From Paracidovorax wautersii (lineage in GTDB: Bacteria; Pseudomonadota; Gammaproteobacteria; Burkholderiales; Burkholderiaceae_C): a stretch of 64,000 bases of DNA. The translations under genes and the position numbers were made by a program. Where the stretch lies: positions 1 to 64,000 of the forward strand of contig NZ_FONX01000011.1 of NCBI RefSeq assembly GCF_900113035.1, in the 5' to 3' direction. This document shows positions 35,219 through 44,419 of the stretch, one piece after another. The notes under the pieces are model-generated. The model ran no database searches. It saw only the letters and a list, made by a program, of their open reading frames with translations, and was not told where the DNA came from. Within the stretch, counting starts at the first letter, position 1, and the number at the start of each line of letters is the position of its first letter.

Positions 35219-36526
35219 ATGACAAAGACCTCCAAAAACCGACATCACGTCGTCATTATCGGAGCGGGCTTCGGCGGGATCGAGGTTGCCAACCAGCTTG
35301 CTGGTGCCGAGGTCGATGTGACGATCATCGACCGGCGCAATCATCACCTGTTCCAGCCGCTGCTTTACCAGGTCGCAGGGGCATCTCTCTCGACATCCGA
35401 GATCGCCTGGCCTATTCGCTATCTATTCCGAAATCGCCCGGAAGTGAACACCTTGATGGCGGAAGTGGAAGGTATCGACCAGGACGCGCGTCAGGTCATT
35501 CTCAACAATGGCTCGCGCCAAACCTACGACACGCTCGTACTCGCGACAGGTGCTACCCATGCCTATTTCGGACACGACGAATGGGGGGCTTTCGCGCCGG
35601 GGTTGAAGACGCTGGAAGATGCCACGACCATTCGAGGCCGAATCCTCGCGGCTTTCGAGGAGGCCGAGCGCACGAGCGATCCTCAGCAGCGTGCCGCGCT
35701 GCAGACGTTCGTCATCATCGGTGGTGGTCCCACCGGGGTTGAATTGGCCGGGACCATCGCCGAGCTTGCACGAGACACGCTGGCGCGTGACTTCCGCTCG
35801 ATCGACCCGAGCACGTCCCGGGTTGTACTGATCGAGGCGGGCCCGCGTCTGTTGTCCGTCTTTCCAGAGGATCTTTCGGCCTATACGCGCCAGGCACTCG
35901 AAAAGCTCGGGGTCGAGGTCGTGCTGGGTACGCCGGTCACCGAATGCTCGGCCGACGGCGTGGTGTATGGCGGCAAGCCTCTTTCGGCCAAGACCATCGT
36001 TTGGGCCGCCGGCGTCCAGGCGTCTCCCGCGGCTCGCTGGTTGGGTGCTGCGTCTGATCGTGCGGGTCGAGTGGTCGTTGGTCCCGACCTGACGGTGGCC
36101 GGTCGCCCGGAGGTCTTCGCCATCGGCGATACCGCCTCGTGCACCATGGCTGATGGGAAGCCCGTACCGGGCATCGCCCCCGCCGCCAAACAGCAAGGCA
36201 AGTACGTCGCCAACCTCATTGGACGGCGTTTGAAAGGCAAGCCCGCTGACGGGCCTTTCAAATACCGGCATCAGGGGAACCTGGCCACCATCGGCCGCAG
36301 CCTGGCCGTAATTGACATGGGGCGGGTTAAGCTGCGTGGAGCCTTTGCGTGGTGGATCTGGAAGCTCGCGCATATCTACTTTCTGATCGGTACGCGAAAT
36401 CGTCTCAGCGTCGCGTTGAGCTGGGTATGGAACCATAGCATCGGCTACCGCGGCTCTCGCATCATCATGCATGCGATTAGCGACAAAGAGCCCACGGCGT
36501 TGGATAAATCCGGCTCTCTGGATTGA
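35219..36526 (+). CDS. Type II NADH dehydrogenase-like FAD oxidoreductase
   Basis: 435 residues. The N-terminal FAD fold is HHVVIIGAGFGGIEVANQLA. The NAD(P)H fold is FVIIGGGPTGVELAGTIAEL. The second FAD contact is PEVFAIGDTASC. A C-terminal amphipathic/membrane segment (about 375-410, WWIWKLAHIYFLIGTRNRLS) is as in NDH-2. Such enzymes pass electrons from NADH to quinone without proton pumping. Located 18 bases after frmB, it could reoxidise NADH made by the formaldehyde dehydrogenases (inference from context). Confidence 0.9.
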   Translation: MTKTSKNRHHVVIIGAGFGGIEVANQLAGAEVDVTIIDRRNHHLFQPLLYQVAGASLSTSEIAWPIRYLFRNRPEVNTLMAEVEGIDQDARQVILNNGSRQTYDTLVLATGATHAYFGHDEWGAFAPGLKTLEDATTIRGRILAAFEEAERTSDPQQRAALQTFVIIGGGPTGVELAGTIAELARDTLARDFRSIDPSTSRVVLIEAGPRLLSVFPEDLSAYTRQALEKLGVEVVLGTPVTECSADGVVYGGKPLSAKTIVWAAGVQASPAARWLGAASDRAGRVVVGPDLTVAGRPEVFAIGDTASCTMADGKPVPGIAPAAKQQGKYVANLIGRRLKGKPADGPFKYRHQGNLATIGRSLAVIDMGRVKLRGAFAWWIWKLAHIYFLIGTRNRLSVALSWVWNHSIGYRGSRIIMHAISDKEPTALDKSGSLD

Positions 36527-36577
36527 GGTGCACACCTTATCGGAACGTCAACTATCAGAAATACCAGGGAGAGGAAC

Positions 36578-37891
36578 TTGACCGATCTATTCACGACAAA
36601 GCCCAAGCCTCCCTTGGCCGAACTCCTGCGGCCCAAGACGCTGGATGAATTCGTCGGGCAACGGCACTTGCTCGGCCCCGGCAAGCCGCTTCGTCTCGCG
36701 TTCGAGGCGGGCAAGTTGCACTCGTTCATCCTCTGGGGGCCGCCAGGCGTGGGCAAGACCACCCTGGGGCGCCTGGCCGCCAGTGCGACCGACAGCCGAT
36801 TCATCGCCATCTCGGCCGTGCTTGCCGGGGTGAAGGACATCCGGCAAGCCATCGACGAGGCCCAGGCAGAACTGGGCAACCATGGTCGATCGACGGTGCT
36901 TTTCGTCGATGAGATCCATCGCTTCAACAAGGCGCAGCAGGATGCCCTACTGCCCCATGTCGAGTCGGGGCTCCTGACCCTGGTGGGGGGAACGACCGAG
37001 CATCCGGGGCTGGCGGTCAATTCCGCTCTGCTCTCACGCGCGCAGGTCTATACCCTCGAACCGCTGTCCGGCGACGAACTGAACCAGCTCTACGAACGCG
37101 CACTGCCGCATCTCCAGGGCGTCACGTTGGACGCGGACGCGCTGGATCTGCTCAAGGGCTTTGCCGATGGCGATGGCAGGCGCTTCCTCAATCTGCTTGA
37201 GCAGGTGACGAATGCTGCGTCGGGCGCGGGCAAGGCCGTGGTCGATGGCGAGTTTGCCAAACTGTCCACCAGCCCATCACTGCGCAGGTTCGACAAGGGC
37301 GGCGACGAGTTCTACTGGCAGCTCTCCGCCTTCCACAAGTCGCTGCGGGGCTCCGACCCCGACGCGGCCCTGTACTGGCTGGCCCGCATCCTCGACGGCA
37401 GCGGCGACGTCAGCCAGGTGACGCGCCGCATGATCGTGGTGGCCAGCGAAGACATCGGCAATGCCGACCCGCAGGCGCTGCAACTGGCGCTCAATGCCGC
37501 GCTGGCTTATGAGAGGCTGGGTTCCCCCGAAGGCGAAATACCGATTGCCCACGCGGCGACCTACCTTGCTGCCGCCCCCAAGTCGAACGCTGCCTATGCC
37601 GCCTGGAACAAGGCGAAGGCCTTCGTCAAGAACAGCGGCTCCCTGCCTGTGCCTCTCCATCTTCGCAATGCGCCGACGAAGCTGATGCAGCAGATGGGGT
37701 ATCACGAAGGCTACCGCTATGCCCATGACGAGCCCAACGGCTATGCCGCTGGGCAAAGCTACTTTCCCGAGGGCGTGGCGCGGCCGGGCTGGTATCAGCC
37801 AACGGACAGAGGTGTTGAGCGCAGGCTGGGAGAAAGGCTTACTTGGCTGCGCTCGCTGGATGATGGGACGCTGCCAGAGGCGGACGCCTGA
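36578..37891 (+). CDS. rarA: RarA/MgsA replication-associated AAA+ recombination factor
   Basis: 437 residues, started with TTG after GGGAGAGGAAC. Walker A is LWGPPGVGKTTLGRLAASAT, Walker B VLFVDEIHRFNKAQQDALLP, sensor 1 GGTTEHPGLAVNSALLSRA. The MgsA_C region (IVVASEDIGNADPQALQLAL, YAAWNKAKAFVKNSGSLPVP, YAAGQSYFPEG) is complete. RarA acts at stalled replication forks and single-strand ends. A second copy besides the chromosomal one is presumed. Presence in the frm operon suggests help with forks blocked by formaldehyde adducts. Confidence 0.95.
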   Translation: MTDLFTTKPKPPLAELLRPKTLDEFVGQRHLLGPGKPLRLAFEAGKLHSFILWGPPGVGKTTLGRLAASATDSRFIAISAVLAGVKDIRQAIDEAQAELGNHGRSTVLFVDEIHRFNKAQQDALLPHVESGLLTLVGGTTEHPGLAVNSALLSRAQVYTLEPLSGDELNQLYERALPHLQGVTLDADALDLLKGFADGDGRRFLNLLEQVTNAASGAGKAVVDGEFAKLSTSPSLRRFDKGGDEFYWQLSAFHKSLRGSDPDAALYWLARILDGSGDVSQVTRRMIVVASEDIGNADPQALQLALNAALAYERLGSPEGEIPIAHAATYLAAAPKSNAAYAAWNKAKAFVKNSGSLPVPLHLRNAPTKLMQQMGYHEGYRYAHDEPNGYAAGQSYFPEGVARPGWYQPTDRGVERRLGERLTWLRSLDDGTLPEADA

Positions 37892-37926
37892 CCGGTCGCC
37901 TCCGAAACCGGCTCATCGCGACTTCA

Positions 37927-37980
37927 CGAACTACAGGAACAGGATAAGAACATGTCAGCCACTTCTTTCGGTGCATCCTC
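37927..37980 (+). repeat. Direct repeat, copy 1 (leader and start of nhaA)
   Basis: CGAACTACAGG..ATAAGAACATG..CTTTCGGTG.ATCCTC is repeated at 39824-39871. This copy has six extra bases (AACAGG) in the leader. The repeat spans the ribosome-binding region and the first ten codons. Confidence 0.75.
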
Positions 37981-39817
37981 GGCGAATATCAGCCGGGGAC
38001 GCGTTGCCCGCTATCTGCGCACGGAGTCTGGTGCTGCGGTGCTGCTGGTGATCGTCACGGTCGTGGCGCTGGCGTGGGCGAACTCGCCGCTATCCGATGC
38101 CTATTTCGCGTTGTGGCACCTGGACGTCGGGTTTGACTTCGGGCCGCTGGGCATGCACATGGATCTGCATCACTGGGTCAACGACGGCCTGATGGTGGTC
38201 TTCTTCTTCCTGATCGGCCTGGAGGTGCGTCAGGAGTTCGCCCACGGATCGCTCAGGGACCGCAGCCGTGCCCGTCTCGCTCTGATCGCGGGTGTCGCAG
38301 GTGTCGTGCTTCCCGCGCTGGTGTATGTCCTGATCGTGGGGCTGGCCGGAAGTGAAGGCCTGCACGGGTGGGGGGCGGTGGTCGGCACCGATACGGCATT
38401 CATGCTGGGCACCCTGGCGATCGTCGGCCCGCGGCTATCCGGTCAGTTGCGCGTGTTCCTGCTCACCCTGACCGTGGTCGATGACTTCCTCGCCGTGTCC
38501 ATCATCGGCATCGTCTATAGCGAGGAGATTCGGATCGTCCCGTTGTTGATCGCCCTCGCCAGTCTCGTTGCGTTGTGGTGGCTAGGGCGCACCCGCCAGT
38601 GGCGGGCAATGCCGTATGTGCTGATCGTGATCGTGCTGTGGCTCGCAACCGTGTACTCCGGCATCCATGCCTCTCTCGCCGGGATGGCCGCGGGGCTGCT
38701 GATCCCCGCCTACGCGACGCAACGTCACAAGGTCGTCGCGGCAAAACAACTGTTCCGCGACTTCTGGCAGTCTCCGAGTGCCGCATCGGCCCGCGCGGTG
38801 GACTGCGGGCTGTCCCGGGGTATCTCGGTGAACGAGCGATTGCACGAGTTCCTGCGGCTGCCGACGGCGCTGCTGATCGTGCCGGTGTTCGCCTTGGCGA
38901 ACGCCGGAGTGGACGTGCGTGGCGGGCTGCTCGCCGAGGCCTTCGGCTCGCCAGTCACGTGGGGCGTCATCGCAGGGCTCGTGCTCGGCAAGCTCGTGGG
39001 CATCGGGCTCATCACGCTCGTCGCCGTCCGTCTCGGCCTGGGCCGGCTGCCCGAGGGCGTCGGGGTGGGGAGCGTGTTCGGTGGTGCGGCACTGTCCGGG
39101 ATCGGCTTCACCGTGTCGCTGCTGATCATCGGGCTCGCGTTCGGCACGACCTCCGACCTGGGCCGCCAGGCGACGGTCGGCGTGCTCGTGTCGATGGTGT
39201 TCGCCACGTTGCTCGGGTGGCTGATCTTCAAGGTCGCCGCCAAGCGGTGGGGTGAGAAGACCGCTGACCTGCCGATGGTGCTTGAGCCACCGGTCGATCC
39301 GGAGATCGATCACATCCGCGGGCCGGAGGACGCCCAGCTCACACTCGTCGAGTACGTGGACTTCGAGTGCGCGTACTGTGCGCACGCGACCGGTTCTTGG
39401 GACGATCTGCGTGCCCACTTCGGGGACGACCTGCGGTATGTGGTGCGCCATCTGCCGCACCACCCGCACGGGCCGATCGCCGCGCGGGCGTCCGAGGCAG
39501 CGGCGAACCAGGGGATGTTCTGGCCGTGGCTGGACTTCGTGTTCACCCGTCAGCATGCGCTGGAGCGCGAGCATCTGATCGGCTACGCCGCCGAGCTTGG
39601 GCTCGACGTCGAACGGTTCATCGCGGATCTCGACAGCACCGCGGTGATCGAGCGTGTCGAGCGCGACCTCGCCAGTGCGGTCGCCAGCGGTGCGCACGCC
39701 ACGCCGACGTTCTTCGTCGAGGGTCGTCGTCTGCGCGGCAGCTACGACGCCCGCACTGTCACCGCGGCGCTCGAAGCCAGTCGCCGCGGCCCACGAACTC
39801 AGGAAGTCCCGTCCTGA
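37952..39817 (+). CDS. nhaA: NhaA Na+/H+ antiporter fused to a DsbA-like thioredoxin domain
   Basis: 621 residues. Residues about 1-430 are NhaA with some 11-12 membrane helices. The Asp pair needed for transport is in LTLTVVDDFLAVSIIGIVYS, with FFFLIGLEVRQEF and VPVFALANAGVDV. Residues about 440-610 are a DSBA-type thioredoxin fold: RGPEDAQLTLVEYVDFECAY, Cys-Ala-Tyr-Cys active site, ATPTFFVEGRRLRGSY. Such fusions are best known in actinobacteria. It exchanges Na+ for H+; the thioredoxin domain may protect or sense redox state. It lies exactly between two copies of a direct repeat. Confidence 0.93.
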   Translation: MSATSFGASSANISRGRVARYLRTESGAAVLLVIVTVVALAWANSPLSDAYFALWHLDVGFDFGPLGMHMDLHHWVNDGLMVVFFFLIGLEVRQEFAHGSLRDRSRARLALIAGVAGVVLPALVYVLIVGLAGSEGLHGWGAVVGTDTAFMLGTLAIVGPRLSGQLRVFLLTLTVVDDFLAVSIIGIVYSEEIRIVPLLIALASLVALWWLGRTRQWRAMPYVLIVIVLWLATVYSGIHASLAGMAAGLLIPAYATQRHKVVAAKQLFRDFWQSPSAASARAVDCGLSRGISVNERLHEFLRLPTALLIVPVFALANAGVDVRGGLLAEAFGSPVTWGVIAGLVLGKLVGIGLITLVAVRLGLGRLPEGVGVGSVFGGAALSGIGFTVSLLIIGLAFGTTSDLGRQATVGVLVSMVFATLLGWLIFKVAAKRWGEKTADLPMVLEPPVDPEIDHIRGPEDAQLTLVEYVDFECAYCAHATGSWDDLRAHFGDDLRYVVRHLPHHPHGPIAARASEAAANQGMFWPWLDFVFTRQHALEREHLIGYAAELGLDVERFIADLDSTAVIERVERDLASAVASGAHATPTFFVEGRRLRGSYDARTVTAALEASRRGPRTQEVPS

Positions 39818-39823
39818 GCGGGA

Positions 39824-39871
39824 CGAACTACAGGATAAGAACATGCCAAACAATTCTTTCGGTGAATCCTC
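39824..39871 (+). repeat. Direct repeat, copy 2 (leader and start of uvrA paralogue)
   Basis: Same leader and first codons as at 37927-37980, lacking six bases. The nhaA fusion gene is exactly what lies between the two copies. Confidence 0.75.
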
Positions 39872-42494
39872 TTGTACCGCTGCGGCCAGCGGCCTCGTGC
39901 AGGTGCGCGGGGCGCGCGAGAACAACCTCAAAGAGGTGGACGTTTCCATCCCGCGTAACGCGCTCGTGGTGTTCTCGGGAGTCTCCGGCTCCGGGAAGTC
40001 CTCGCTGGCCTTCGGCACCATCTATGCCGAGGCTCAGCGACGTTACTTCGAGTCGGTGGCCCCCTATGCGCGGCGATTGATCGACCAGGCCGGCGTGCCC
40101 GACGTCGATGCGATCGACGGCCTCCCGCCGGCGGTGGCGCTGCAGCAGCAGCGTGGCTCCAGCAACGCGCGTTCCTCCGTGGGCAGTGTGACCACCCTGT
40201 CCAGCCTGGTGCGGATGATGTATTCGCGCGCCGGCGCCTACCCAGCCAACCAGCCGATGCTGTACGCCGAGGATTTTTCGCCCAACACGCCGCAGGGAGC
40301 GTGCCCGACCTGCCACGGCCTGGGCCATGTGTACGAGGTGACCGAGGCCATCATGGTGCCCGATCCCTCCCTGAGCATCCGCGAGCGGGCGATCGCCTCC
40401 TGGCCCCCCGCCTGGCAAGGCCAGAACCTGCGCGACATCCTGGTCAGCATGGGCTACGACGTTGACCGACCGTGGAAGGACCTGCCGAAGAAGGATCGCG
40501 ACTGGATTCTGTTCACCGAGGAAACACCGACGGTGCCGGTGTACGCCGGCTTCACGCCCGCCGAGACCCGCGCCGCGCTCAAGCGCAAGATGGAGCCGAG
40601 CTACATGGGCACCTTCACCGGTGCTCGCCGGTATGTGCTGCACACCTTTGCCAACACCCAGAGCGCGCTGATGAGAAAGCGCGTGTCCCGGTTCATGGAG
40701 GGCAAGCCGTGCCCCACCTGCCACGGCAAGCGGCTCAAGCCCGAGGCGTTGTCGGTCACCTTCGCCGGCGTGGACATCGGCGCGTTCATGCAGATGCCGC
40801 TGGACCAGTTGGCGGCCTTGCTCGAACCCATTGCCCAGGGTGATTTCCGCGCCCATGCAGCGGGGGCGGCTACGGACAAGGAAGCGACCCGGCGCGACCG
40901 TGCCCAACGCGCGGCCTCCGGTCGTGCCGTACACGCGGTATCGCCCGACGTGCGCCGCACCTCCGCGCTGTCGGAAGAAAAGCGCCTCGCCGCGCAGCGC
41001 CTGGCCGGTGGCGTGATGGCACGCCTGCGCCAACTGCGCGGGCTGGGCTTGGGCTACCTGACGCTGGACCGGGCCACGCCGACGCTTTCGGCTGGCGAGT
41101 TGCAACGCCTGCGGCTGGCTACGCAATTGAGTTCCCTGCTGTTCGGCGTCGTGTACGTGCTCGACGAGCCCTCGGCGGGGCTGCACCCCTCCGACAGCCA
41201 GGCCCTGTACGACGCACTCGATCGGCTGCGCGACGCAGGCAACTCGGTGTTCGTGGTGGAGCACGACCTGGAACTGATGCGCCGCGCGCAATGGCTAGTG
41301 GATGTCGGGCCGGATGCCGGGGAGCGTGGCGGCCGCGTGCTCTACAGTGGCGAGCCGGATGGCCTGCGCAAGATTGCCGAATCGCGCACCGCCCGTTACC
41401 TGTTCGACGAGATCCCCGCGCCGGGGAGCCGGGCACGCGAAGCGATCGGCTGGCTGGAGCTGCAGGGCGTCCACCGCCACAACCTGCATGGCGTGGACGC
41501 ACGCATTCCGCTGGGCGTGCTGACGGCCGTCACCGGCATCTCCGGCTCGGGCAAGTCCAGCCTCGTCGCGCAGGCCCTGCCGGAGCTGGTGCTGCTGCAC
41601 CTGGGCCACGAGCCGGAAGACGATGTAGCCGAAAGCGCCACCAGCGAAGGGCCGGCAGTGATCGAAGCGACCGGCGGCCATCTGGCGGGCGACGTGGACG
41701 CCGTACAGCGTCTGGTGCAGGTGGACCAGAAACCGATCGGGCGCACGCCGCGGTCGAACCTAGCCACCTACACGGGCCTGTTCGACCATGTGCGCAAGCT
41801 GTTCGCTGCCACGCCCGATGCGCGACGCCGCCGCTACGATGCCGGACGGTTCTCGTTCAACGTCGCCAAGGGGCGCTGCGAGACCTGCGAGGGCGAGGGC
41901 TTCGTCAGCGTGGAACTGCTGTTCATGCCCAGCGTGTACGCGCCGTGCCCGACGTGCCATGGCGCACGCTACAACGAGGCCACGCTGAAGGTGCAATGGA
42001 ACGGGCGCAACATCGCCGAGGTGCTGCAGATGACCGTGGACGAAGCCAGCGAATTCTTCGCGGGTGAAGACGCTGTGGCAAGGCCACTGCAACTGCTGCG
42101 CGATATCGGACTGGGCTACCTGCGCCTGGGGCAACCGGCCACCGAGCTTTCCGGTGGCGAGGCGCAGCGTATCAAGCTGGCGACCGAGCTTCAGCGCAGC
42201 CAGCGCGGCCGAAGCCTGTACGTGCTCGACGAGCCGACTACCGGGCTGCATGCGTCGGACGCCGACCGGCTGCTGGTGCAGTTGCAGCGCCTGGTCGATG
42301 CCGGCAATACCGTAGTGATGATCGAACACGATATGCGCGCGGTGGCCCAGGCCGATTGGGTGATCGACGTGGGGCCTGGTGCAGGCGCTGCCGGCGGCAG
42401 CATCGTGGTGGCGGGCTCCCCTCAGCAGGTGGCCCGAACGTCTGGCAGCAGAACCGCTCCGTTCCTTGCACAGGAGTTGGCGCGGGCCGAGTAG
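39843..42494 (+). CDS. UvrA-like excinuclease ATPase paralogue lacking the UvrB-binding domain
   Basis: 883 residues against about 940 for UvrA. Two ABC modules: Walker A GVSGSGKSS (46-54) and GISGSGKSS (about 565-573). Signatures are LSAGELQRLRLATQL and LSGGEAQRIKLATEL, with zinc-finger Cys pairs in GACPTCHGLG, PCPTCHGKRL, RCETCEGEGF and PCPTCHGARY. Only about 20 residues separate MMYSRAGAYPANQ from FSPNTPQGACPTC, where canonical UvrA has its roughly 115-residue UvrB-binding domain. It therefore belongs with UvrA2-type paralogues linked to DNA-damage or drug tolerance. It is last in the frm operon. Confidence 0.93.
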   Translation: MPNNSFGESSCTAAASGLVQVRGARENNLKEVDVSIPRNALVVFSGVSGSGKSSLAFGTIYAEAQRRYFESVAPYARRLIDQAGVPDVDAIDGLPPAVALQQQRGSSNARSSVGSVTTLSSLVRMMYSRAGAYPANQPMLYAEDFSPNTPQGACPTCHGLGHVYEVTEAIMVPDPSLSIRERAIASWPPAWQGQNLRDILVSMGYDVDRPWKDLPKKDRDWILFTEETPTVPVYAGFTPAETRAALKRKMEPSYMGTFTGARRYVLHTFANTQSALMRKRVSRFMEGKPCPTCHGKRLKPEALSVTFAGVDIGAFMQMPLDQLAALLEPIAQGDFRAHAAGAATDKEATRRDRAQRAASGRAVHAVSPDVRRTSALSEEKRLAAQRLAGGVMARLRQLRGLGLGYLTLDRATPTLSAGELQRLRLATQLSSLLFGVVYVLDEPSAGLHPSDSQALYDALDRLRDAGNSVFVVEHDLELMRRAQWLVDVGPDAGERGGRVLYSGEPDGLRKIAESRTARYLFDEIPAPGSRAREAIGWLELQGVHRHNLHGVDARIPLGVLTAVTGISGSGKSSLVAQALPELVLLHLGHEPEDDVAESATSEGPAVIEATGGHLAGDVDAVQRLVQVDQKPIGRTPRSNLATYTGLFDHVRKLFAATPDARRRRYDAGRFSFNVAKGRCETCEGEGFVSVELLFMPSVYAPCPTCHGARYNEATLKVQWNGRNIAEVLQMTVDEASEFFAGEDAVARPLQLLRDIGLGYLRLGQPATELSGGEAQRIKLATELQRSQRGRSLYVLDEPTTGLHASDADRLLVQLQRLVDAGNTVVMIEHDMRAVAQADWVIDVGPGAGAAGGSIVVAGSPQQVARTSGSRTAPFLAQELARAE

Positions 42495-42524
42495 CTCAGT
42501 TCGCCAAATGTTGCCAGTTTTCGC

Positions 42525-42565
42525 GGGGCATTGATCGTCGCCACACGACGGTGGCGATCAATGCC
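42525..42565. terminator. Long inverted repeat between convergent uvrA paralogue and relaxase genes
   Basis: GGGCATTGATCG(TCG)CCAC and GTGGCGATCAATGCCC pair over 16 bases around a short loop, with a three-base bulge. It lies between two convergent genes and probably ends both transcripts, though no T run is present. Confidence 0.6.
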
Positions 42566-42574
42566 CGAATCGCG

Positions 42575-44419
42575 TCATCCTTCCTGAGTCAGAGCAAGAT
42601 AGGGATTGTTGGGCGGTATTTCGGCGAGTGCCAAGGACCCATCTTCGAGGAGGTAGCCATGCAGTCGGCGGGACTTCCTCGGGCCCGTGACTTCACAGGT
42701 CCAAATGTTCAGGCCATTGGGCTGCTTTCGATGTAGCTGCAGCTTCTCGAAGCGCTTCTGCACCCACTGCCAATCCTGTTGACTCTCCTGCTTGGCGAGT
42801 GCGGCCACTTCGGGATGCTCCTGCGCATAGCGTTGGAACACACCCGGGCTGACCAGGTAGGCCGTGTCATTCACCGTATGCACGAGTGCCTTCGCGTCGT
42901 TGATGATGAGCCGTCGTGAGGCGATTCCCTGCTTCAGCCAAACCATGAACTGTTCCCCGGATGGCTTCGTTGCCGATGACCCAGGCGTAGGCGCGGGTGC
43001 AGGTGCAGGCGATGGAATGGACGTCGCGGCTGTTGCTGGCGCGGGGGTGTGGAGGAACTCCTCGGCATCCTGGCCAACGCCGGCCGACTCACCCAAGCCC
43101 ACCATCGCGAGCAAATCCTCCATGACGTCGGGCACGGGCTGGGCTGCGGGCGGTGAAACGATGGTGGTGCTGTCGCCCTCCCAAATCGGAGGCTCTTGAC
43201 CTCCCTGCGCTGGGTTCACCGAGACGGTAGGCGCGGGAGCCGACATGCTGGCGTCGTTTTCCGCGGGCGTCGCGTCGATCTCTACCGTGCCCGCGAAAGG
43301 TGCTGGTCGCTCGCCAGACTCCCAGATCAGCGCGGGAGCGAGACGCAACAGGGTGAACGAATGGGACCAGCCGGTCGTGCTGGTCACGGTCGCGCGCCAG
43401 ACCGCCTTGCCGTCCGGTGTGGGCTGCAGCATGCCGTGGTCCTGCAGCACATTGAACACGGCGGTGTTGTTCGCAGGAATGCCATCGATCCCCTGTGACA
43501 GGAGGTGTGCGCGCAGTTTGTCCGAAACCGTCTTGCTCACCAGCCACAAACCATCCTCGGTGAGCCAGCCATCGGAGGCTTCCGGCTGGTTCAGCTTCAA
43601 CTGTTCCTTGAGCAGGTAGCGCAACCCGTCCAGCAGCTTGCGTTGCAGTGCGTGCTTGGGCGCGGCCATGGCGCGCGCCGGATCGCCGCCCAGCTCCTGG
43701 GCCACCGACGCCCGGTCTGCTTGCACGACGAGTTCCCCCAGTACACCGGCATGTTCGTACTGACCGGCCAGCACATAGAGCAGCGGTGCCCAGAGAGCCG
43801 GATAGTCGCTGAGCCAGTCCAGGACGTGGCGGTCGAGCAGTTGGCGATAGAGCAAGCCTGTTGCGGCGCTGTGCAGGCGGTATTCGCGGTCGTCACGGTA
43901 GCGAAATCGGTACGCCTGGTGCAGCGGGCCATGCCACGGATGCCAAGTACTGCCGTCGGCCAGTTCGACGTGTAGATCGACGGCGATCTTGCCAATATCG
44001 TGGAGCAGCGCAGCATAGGCAACGGCGGCGGTCCAGGCTTCGGACTGGGCCGCCTGGTCTTCGGGACTGGCACCGATGGGCAGCAGATGGGACTGCCGCA
44101 GTTTCAGGCTGTAGGCGACGATCTCCAGGCCGTGGTCGAGCATGCCGCCCGGGTAGGCATGGTGATGCGCCTCGGAGGCCGGGAAGGCCTGGACCAGTTC
44201 GGCATAGCGTTCCAGGGGCGTGCGATACAGGGTGGCGAATTGCCTACGCGAGAGCGAGGTACGCTGCCAGATGTGCTCCAGCAGCTTCTGCCGGCGTGGG
44301 GTGGCCAGCAGCGATGCGGCCGACTCAGGACGCAGCAGCCCTTTCGGGAGGGCGGTGACGGGTGGTGGCGTCGGTGCGGCAGCGACCGGGGGCCGTTTTC
44401 GCTGGAACAGGGAAAGCAT
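42575..44419 (-). CDS. traI: MobH-family relaxase TraI of the ICE
   Basis: 614 residues. I use the ATG giving MLSLFQRKRPPVAAAP, with AGGAC upstream; a longer frame adds an Arg-rich segment unlike the family. The N-terminal TraI_2 domain contains the HD motif YAALLHDIGKIAVDLHVELA and PGGMLDHGLEIVAYSLKLRQ. A Pro/Ala-rich linker (about 410-500) leads to a C-terminal DUF1528-like domain (EQFMVWLKQGIASRRLIIND). MobH relaxases nick DNA at oriT and pilot transfer of clc/PFGI-1-type ICEs. Confidence 0.93.
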   Translation of the reverse strand: MLSLFQRKRPPVAAAPTPPPVTALPKGLLRPESAASLLATPRRQKLLEHIWQRTSLSRRQFATLYRTPLERYAELVQAFPASEAHHHAYPGGMLDHGLEIVAYSLKLRQSHLLPIGASPEDQAAQSEAWTAAVAYAALLHDIGKIAVDLHVELADGSTWHPWHGPLHQAYRFRYRDDREYRLHSAATGLLYRQLLDRHVLDWLSDYPALWAPLLYVLAGQYEHAGVLGELVVQADRASVAQELGGDPARAMAAPKHALQRKLLDGLRYLLKEQLKLNQPEASDGWLTEDGLWLVSKTVSDKLRAHLLSQGIDGIPANNTAVFNVLQDHGMLQPTPDGKAVWRATVTSTTGWSHSFTLLRLAPALIWESGERPAPFAGTVEIDATPAENDASMSAPAPTVSVNPAQGGQEPPIWEGDSTTIVSPPAAQPVPDVMEDLLAMVGLGESAGVGQDAEEFLHTPAPATAATSIPSPAPAPAPTPGSSATKPSGEQFMVWLKQGIASRRLIINDAKALVHTVNDTAYLVSPGVFQRYAQEHPEVAALAKQESQQDWQWVQKRFEKLQLHRKQPNGLNIWTCEVTGPRKSRRLHGYLLEDGSLALAEIPPNNPYLALTQEG

